The notes below the pieces were generated by a model, which worked only from the letters and a program-made list of their open reading frames with translations, was not told the DNA's origin and did not search any database. Positions 58,758-64,000 of a stretch of 64,000 bases of DNA are shown in pieces. Position 1 is the first letter of the stretch. Each line of letters begins with the position of its first letter. The position numbers and the translations under genes were made by a program. Source of the DNA: Gossypium raimondii (lineage: Eukaryota > Streptophyta > Magnoliopsida > Malvales > Malvaceae); contig NC_068569.1 of NCBI RefSeq assembly GCF_025698545.1, positions 13,206,001 to 13,270,000 on the forward strand, written 5' to 3'.

Positions 58758-61591
58758 TGTAACACCCCCGAAAAAAGGGAAGAAGAAGTATTTTCTTCGG
58801 TCCCCTGTTTCTGGTTAGCCCCTCCCCCTTCGGAAATAGTTTCTATTTCTATGTTTCTTTCTTCCTCACTTTCCCCCACTTCTTCCGTTTTGGAAATTCC
58901 TTTCAGTTTCTTAGTTAGAATGGGTGACGATATTCTGCCTAAATAGTAAACACAGGTAATAAATAACAGAATACTAAAGATTCGAGCCATAGAATTTCGA
59001 ACCTGTATCCCTCGCCGGAACCGGGTTACGGAGCATTACCGGAGTTCACAGATCAAACAAACAGAATTTTCAAACATTTCATATCATCAAAACAAGTCAT
59101 CAAAGCATCATTTTAATTCAAATTATAAACATACCAAATCCAAATCAATTTGCCTAGTTCATGAGCACTTAAACATAGAATTAAATTCACATGCACCTAT
59201 CTCGATTTAGTTCAATTTACCATGCTATAATATGGCTTCAAAAACAAAAACATATTTATATGTATAAAACCAACCAAAATTAAACTTATAACCTCATTTA
59301 CAATCAAACCACAAAATAACTATTATTTAGACACCCTAGGTACATGCCAACACAAAGGATAAACATCACTACATTTGAGTTCGGGATCGTTGTTGGATGC
59401 TGAATCTGCGATCAAAAGTTAAGTACCTAACCTGCGCACGGGAAACAAAACCGTACGCTGAGTAAAACTCGGTGGTATTTCTATAATCCAAATATTTAAA
59501 GACAAAATAAAAGAATAGGCACAATTAAATATTAGGCACAATTGAATATTTAAAATTCACATTTATTTATACAATAGCATTAGTCATTCAACACTCAAAT
59601 TATAAATACATCATTTTATACCATACTCAATTCTCATTATTTGCCATAAAATTGCTTCTCACAATATAATACACATTTCACTTAAACAACAATAATGTTC
59701 ATTCCATGTCCAATTCATGAATACACAACTCATGTGTCTCAATCCATATTTCAATTCACAGTCTCATTTTCATTTCACATATAATATCATCCAACATCGA
59801 TCATAGTGTCATTTCATTTAACTACCCCTATTAACACGACTCAGACTCAGACGGATACACGGATCCAACCAAAACACACTAGTTTGGCACCTAGTGCCTC
59901 ATCGGATAATTTGAAGTAATAATTTGACATCCAGTGTCTCATCGGCTAAACCGAAGTAATAATTTGACACCCAGTGTCTCATCGACTCGAAGTCGAAGAA
60001 ATCCCTGAACTCTTCCAATCCTATGGCATGCCATCTATATCCGACTCAGCCTGATACAGTTAATAGGGTTTCAATTCACTTTTCAAATACAACCAATATT
60101 CATTTCAATTCAAATAATCAATATATTCAATATATATATACCAATTCAATCAATATAAATTCAATAAATCCATCACATATTAAATCAATCTATTTCAATT
60201 GCAAAACACAATAATTCTCACATTAACAGTTACCATATACATTAATTGAATTATAACAATTAACAACTGAATTCAGATTATAGAAATACAAACTAGAAAT
60301 TCCGAGCTATTCCTCGTCGACTTTATATTTCCCCTTTTTAGTTGAGGATTCCGGTACGACGTTAGCTACGAAATTAAAACAGTTAAAATTCATCAATACA
60401 ATACAATTCAATTTCATATTGCATATTTCAATTTTTACTCAACATTTGTCTAAATTCTAATTTAGCCCCTAAACCGAGACTAATTTTATTTCTTCAATAT
60501 CAATTCTATATATTCATTCAATTTCCACTTTAAACTAGATTTAACTCTTTAATTTCACTTAAATCCCTAAATTTCAAAATTTTCACAATTTAGTCCCTAT
60601 TACTCAAAATTTACAATTTATTATACAATTCAATCCTTTTTCACTTCTAACTTAAAATCTATCAATTTAATCCCTAATACTAAAATTATTCAACATTAAC
60701 AACATTTAAAAACTCAATAATTTCTAAAATTTTGACATAGGTCGAGTAGTATTTAATACCGAGATTCCAAAACATAAAAATTTTAAAAAAGGACTAAATT
60801 AACTAACCAATTGAGCTTTGAACAATTGAAACCCTTAGCTTTTCTTTCTCCTTTTCTTTTTCTTTCTTTCTTTTTCCTTTTATTTCGTTTCACTTTCTAT
60901 TTCTTTTCTTTCACTTATTTGTTTTATTATACATTCTTATATTATTATTTTGTTTTATTATAATATAATATAATATATATACTTAATACTTAAGTAAATA
61001 TTATAATATATATTAACTTAAAGTTTTATAATGATTTCACAAAAAATTCTACCTTATGGCATAATTGCTTCTTTAGTCATTTTAGTTTTTCTTTAATCTA
61101 TGATTCAACTTTAACCCTATATGCAATTTAGTCATTATACCTAATTTACTTTTAATTCAAGTAAATTCACTTAACCGAAACCTAATTAACTACACAACTA
61201 GCTTCGTAAATATTTTTAATAAATATCTACAAGTCCGATTTACGGAATAGAGTTCGAGAATGCACTTTTTAATTTGGTCTTTTTAATTAATTAACCATTG
61301 AAACGTTACAATTTCTTAACGAAACTTTAATACCACCTTAATGAAACTTCGTACATATTTTTATAAATATTTATCGCTCAGTTTATAAAAATAAGGTCCC
61401 GATACCTTATTTTCTAAAACCACTTGAACTTAATAAATCACTTATAAAACATAAATTATCAAATCAAAAACCTTTTTAAAAATCACATTTGACTCGTAAA
61501 TATTAAATAATAATATTTACAAACTTACTCGTCAGATTTGGTGTCCCTGAAATCACTGTTTCTGACACCACTAAAAAAACAGGCTATTACA
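58758..61591 (-). mobile_element. Solo LTR, copy B (same family, minus strand)
   Basis: Fossil. On the minus strand it starts TGTAATAGCCTG at 61591 and ends GGGGGTGTTACA at 58758. GATAT lies at 58753-58757 and 61592-61596, an exact 5-bp target duplication. Shares with copies A and C the start (CAGAAACAGTG..TTCAGGGACACC-like), the TATTTTTATAAATATTTA block and the end block. Holds no coding part. Its inner tandem repeat (about 59880-59990, GTGTCTCATCGG-like units) differs from that of copy A. Confidence 0.85.
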
Positions 61592-62295
61592 GATATTTCT
61601 TTTTTTGAATTAAGATATTATTTATGCTTATTTTACCGTATATAAAAACTAATCATTTTAAGATTCATGGCCGCCGCTTCTAATATTATTTGAGTAGTAA
61701 CTTTTTTTCTAAAAAATATTATATACTTTATCATTACACACGTAACTTATTAATTCAAATATTTTTTAATCAAAGCATAAGGCAATTATACCAAATAAGT
61801 CAATAATCCAAAAAAACCATGCATGATTGATCATGGGTCAATATTTAAAAGTTAATAAACTTTTAAAGACAAAAATCACAGATTGAGTGTAGTTTGGTTA
61901 TCATTAGTATTTTGTTAGTACAGGAAGATGTGAATTTGAGCAAGCTCAAGCGTGTTTTATCATCTCATTTACGGGTTCAGAGAAATTATGTGTAGTTTTA
62001 AGCATTATATTAAAAAATATATAAATTAAATCTCAAACATATTCTAACCTTGATCATGAAAAAAAATTACCTTTTTAAGGTTTTCTAAGAAAGTTGTATA
62101 ATATCTATACTATTATTTAAATTATTGATTGAGTTAATGTCAACCGGATACCAACCCAGTTAGGGAAATTACTAAAATGTCATTTCATATTTAAAATAAG
62201 TTATATTATTCGAGATTAATTTGATCCTTTTATTTTAAGACAAACAATAAAAAGTATGAATATAATGGAATTTGAATCCATATACCAATTGGGTG
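61592..62295. other. Spacer between head-to-head solo LTRs
   Basis: About 700 bp between copies B and C. Contains SINE candidate 4 and, near 62135, a GAGTTAATGTCAACC..ACCAACCCAGTTAGGG palindrome related to the motif at 41.5-47.8 kb. Confidence 0.6.
61880..62040 (+). mobile_element. tRNA-derived SINE candidate 4
   Basis: Diverged relative of 40833-40990: TAGTTTGGTTATCATTAGTA, AAGATGTGAATTTGAGC and CTCAAGCGTGTTTTATCATC align in order with that copy. The pol III boxes are decayed. Confidence 0.45.
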
Positions 62296-64000
62296 TGTAA
62301 CAGCCCGTTTTTCAATGGTTTCGAGGCTACCAAATCCGACGAGTAAGTTCGTAAATATTATTATGAGTCAAATGTAATTTTAAAAAGGTTTTTGATTGGA
62401 TAATTTATGTTATTTAAGCGATTTTTTAAGTTCGAGTGGTAAGACCCTAAGCTCAAGTGGTTTTATAAAATGAGGTATCGGGACCTCATTTCTATAAACT
62501 AAGTAGTAAATATTTTTATAAATATTTATGGAGTGTCATTAAGGTGGTATTAAATTTTCGTTGAAAATTTTTACATTTCGATAGCTAATTAATTAAAAGG
62601 ACTAAATCATAAAATATGTAAAATTGGATCACTATTTAATTTGAGTGATTAAATGGATTAAGTATTAAATGAAAGAGGTTTCATATTGCAATTATACCAA
62701 TTATCATATTAGTGGACGGTTGGGGCTAAGTAAATGCTTGAAATTTGGTTAGTGTTTAAAGGGTAAATTAGTAAATTAGAAAATTAATAACATAAATTAA
62801 AAGAAAACAAATATGGTCATCTTCTTACTTGAGAATTGAGTGCCGAAAGTTCCATAGGAGAGTAATTAAGTTCAGCCATGGTAAAATTTATGCATGGTAA
62901 GGTATTCTTTTACCTGTTTCTTTTAATTTTTTGAGTTTTTGATATCGTTGCAACTAGGTCCAGCTAGCCCGTATCTTCGATTTTGAAACTATTAAAGATT
63001 TTGAAACTATTAAAGATTTTGAATGTTTCTATTGATGAATCTAGTGATTTATATGTTAAATCATGAATTTGAAATATTATTTTTTATTTAAAAGTATTTT
63101 GTTAAGTGATTTTTGATGAATTTATCAATTAGGGACTAAATTACTAAAATAATAAAAGTACAAGGATTTTTGTGAAATTATTGCAAAAATGAGCTGAAAT
63201 GGAGATTATGAATATTTGGATAGTGGAAAATTGCAATAAAATGGCTAATTTTCATGTTTTAGGCTCGGGGACTAAATTGAATAAAAGTAAAAATTTAGGG
63301 TCAATTTGGTAAAAATGTCAAAAATGACTAAATTACATAAAATACATTGTTTTATTGTCTAAATTAATAAATTGAATGAAACTATTAATTTAGATCAAGA
63401 TCAAGTGGAAAAAATCGAGGAGAATGAAAAATTACCAAATAGCCTCTGTAATTTGACATTTTTGCGATTTGGCCAGGTAAGTTCGTATGTTGAAAATTTT
63501 AATATTTATTTAAATTGATGAATGGTATAAAATGATGTATGTATGTATGTATATATATTCCATTGTTGGAAATGAATCATTATCTGAGTTATAATATTAA
63601 ATTTTGATGTTCATTTTGAATTGAACGCAGGATAAAGTATATTCGTGTTTTGGTGTATTACGGGGGGTTTGGAGTGGTGATGGTATTGGAGGGAGATATC
63701 GACATATTACCCAAGTAAACCGATGTTCAACCTTTTTTGCTAACTCTCGAATTATACTTTCTATTTGGCGTGATTCGGGTGGATCAGCTCTTTTGAGCTT
63801 CTGTTGGTGTGTTCGGGTGGACCAGCTGAGCTTCTATTGACAATGTACTCTTATCCGTAAGTCGTTCTTTGAATGGAAAATCTCAGTAAGGTAATATGTT
63901 TAATGAATTTGAAAGATCTGTTATTTATTGAATATTGATCTGAACATAAATAAATTCAACAATTGAGATTGTGGATGATGCTTAGATTTATGCTAAACTA
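62296..64000 (+). mobile_element. LTR of the same family, copy C, cut by window end
   Basis: Fossil. Starts TGTAACAGCCCG at 62296 and follows copy A in order (GAGGTATCG.GACCTC, TATTTTTATAAATATTTA, GGAGTGTCATTAAGGT, TAATTAATTAAAA). A third, different tandem repeat (GGTGGA.CAGCT..GAGCTTCT units) lies near 63776-63840, followed by CTTATCCGTAAGTCGTTCTT shared with copy A. The right end lies beyond the window, so it may be a solo LTR or the 5' LTR of a longer element. Confidence 0.8.

Noticed and set aside
49075-61591. Solo LTR copies as terminal-inverted-repeat DNA transposons (TGTAAC..GTTACA)
   Set aside because: The ends are short inverted repeats, but TG..CA ends with exact 5-bp target duplications and long-LTR size fit LTRs better.

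Overview
This is a 64 kb AT-rich piece of a dicot nuclear genome, most likely cotton (Gossypium) or a close Malvaceae relative. The evidence is intron-containing plant genes, a gene of the cotton 'fiber protein Fb34' (DUF1218) family, long intergenic spaces full of plant LTR, LINE, SINE-like and non-autonomous DNA elements, and a nuclear-type tRNA-Val.

Genes in order: an RMA-type membrane-anchored RING E3 ligase (+, 4477-5193, with a long 5'-UTR intron); tRNA-Val(UAC) (-, 8935-9007); a broken fragment of a multi-domain monothiol glutaredoxin gene (-, about 9436-9794); a CBSX5-type CBS-domain protein (-, two exons, 402 aa); a Dof transcription factor (+, 315 aa); a DUF1218 four-helix membrane protein (-, three exons, 180 aa) with a broken tandem copy beside it; a COP1-interacting protein 7 (CIP7)-like protein (-, eight exons, 928 aa); a TIR-only protein (+, two exons, 210 aa); a GH27 alpha-galactosidase (+, twelve exons, 408 aa); and a NAC transcription factor of the NAM/ANAC056 type (+, three exons, 340 aa). 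For every spliced gene I placed exons by hand on GT..AG borders, and each set keeps the reading frame to the stop.

The order RMA - CBSX5 - DUF1218 - CIP7 matches, as I remember it, Arabidopsis At4g27470 - At4g27460 - At4g27435 - At4g27430. The TIR-only/NAC pairing recalls At1g61105/At1g61110 and At1g52900/At1g52880-52890. The window is therefore probably one conserved gene block, inflated by repeats and local duplications, rather than an accessory island. The genes do not form a pathway.

Repeats: a short GC-rich inverted-repeat element (2353-2718); a LINE piece joining endonuclease to RNase H (about 10181-11115) and two further LINE pieces (20820-21340, 22210-22655); a broken Ty1/copia element with a CTGGC target duplication (17424-18782); a non-autonomous hAT-like element with an 8-bp target duplication (19144-20300); three copies of one 2.5-2.8 kb TG..CA repeat that behave as solo LTRs (49075-51588 and 58758-61591 with exact 5-bp target duplications, and 62296 to the window end); tRNA-like SINE candidates; and a dispersed palindromic motif between 41.5 and 47.8 kb. 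I saw no CRISPR array, rRNA or organellar DNA, and nothing I would call a wholly new system. The most unusual items are the tandem repeats that differ between copies at one place in the solo LTRs, the duplicated Dof/Fb34 area, the TIR-only protein with a transit-peptide-like N terminus, and the poly-G tract next to a CIP7 splice acceptor.
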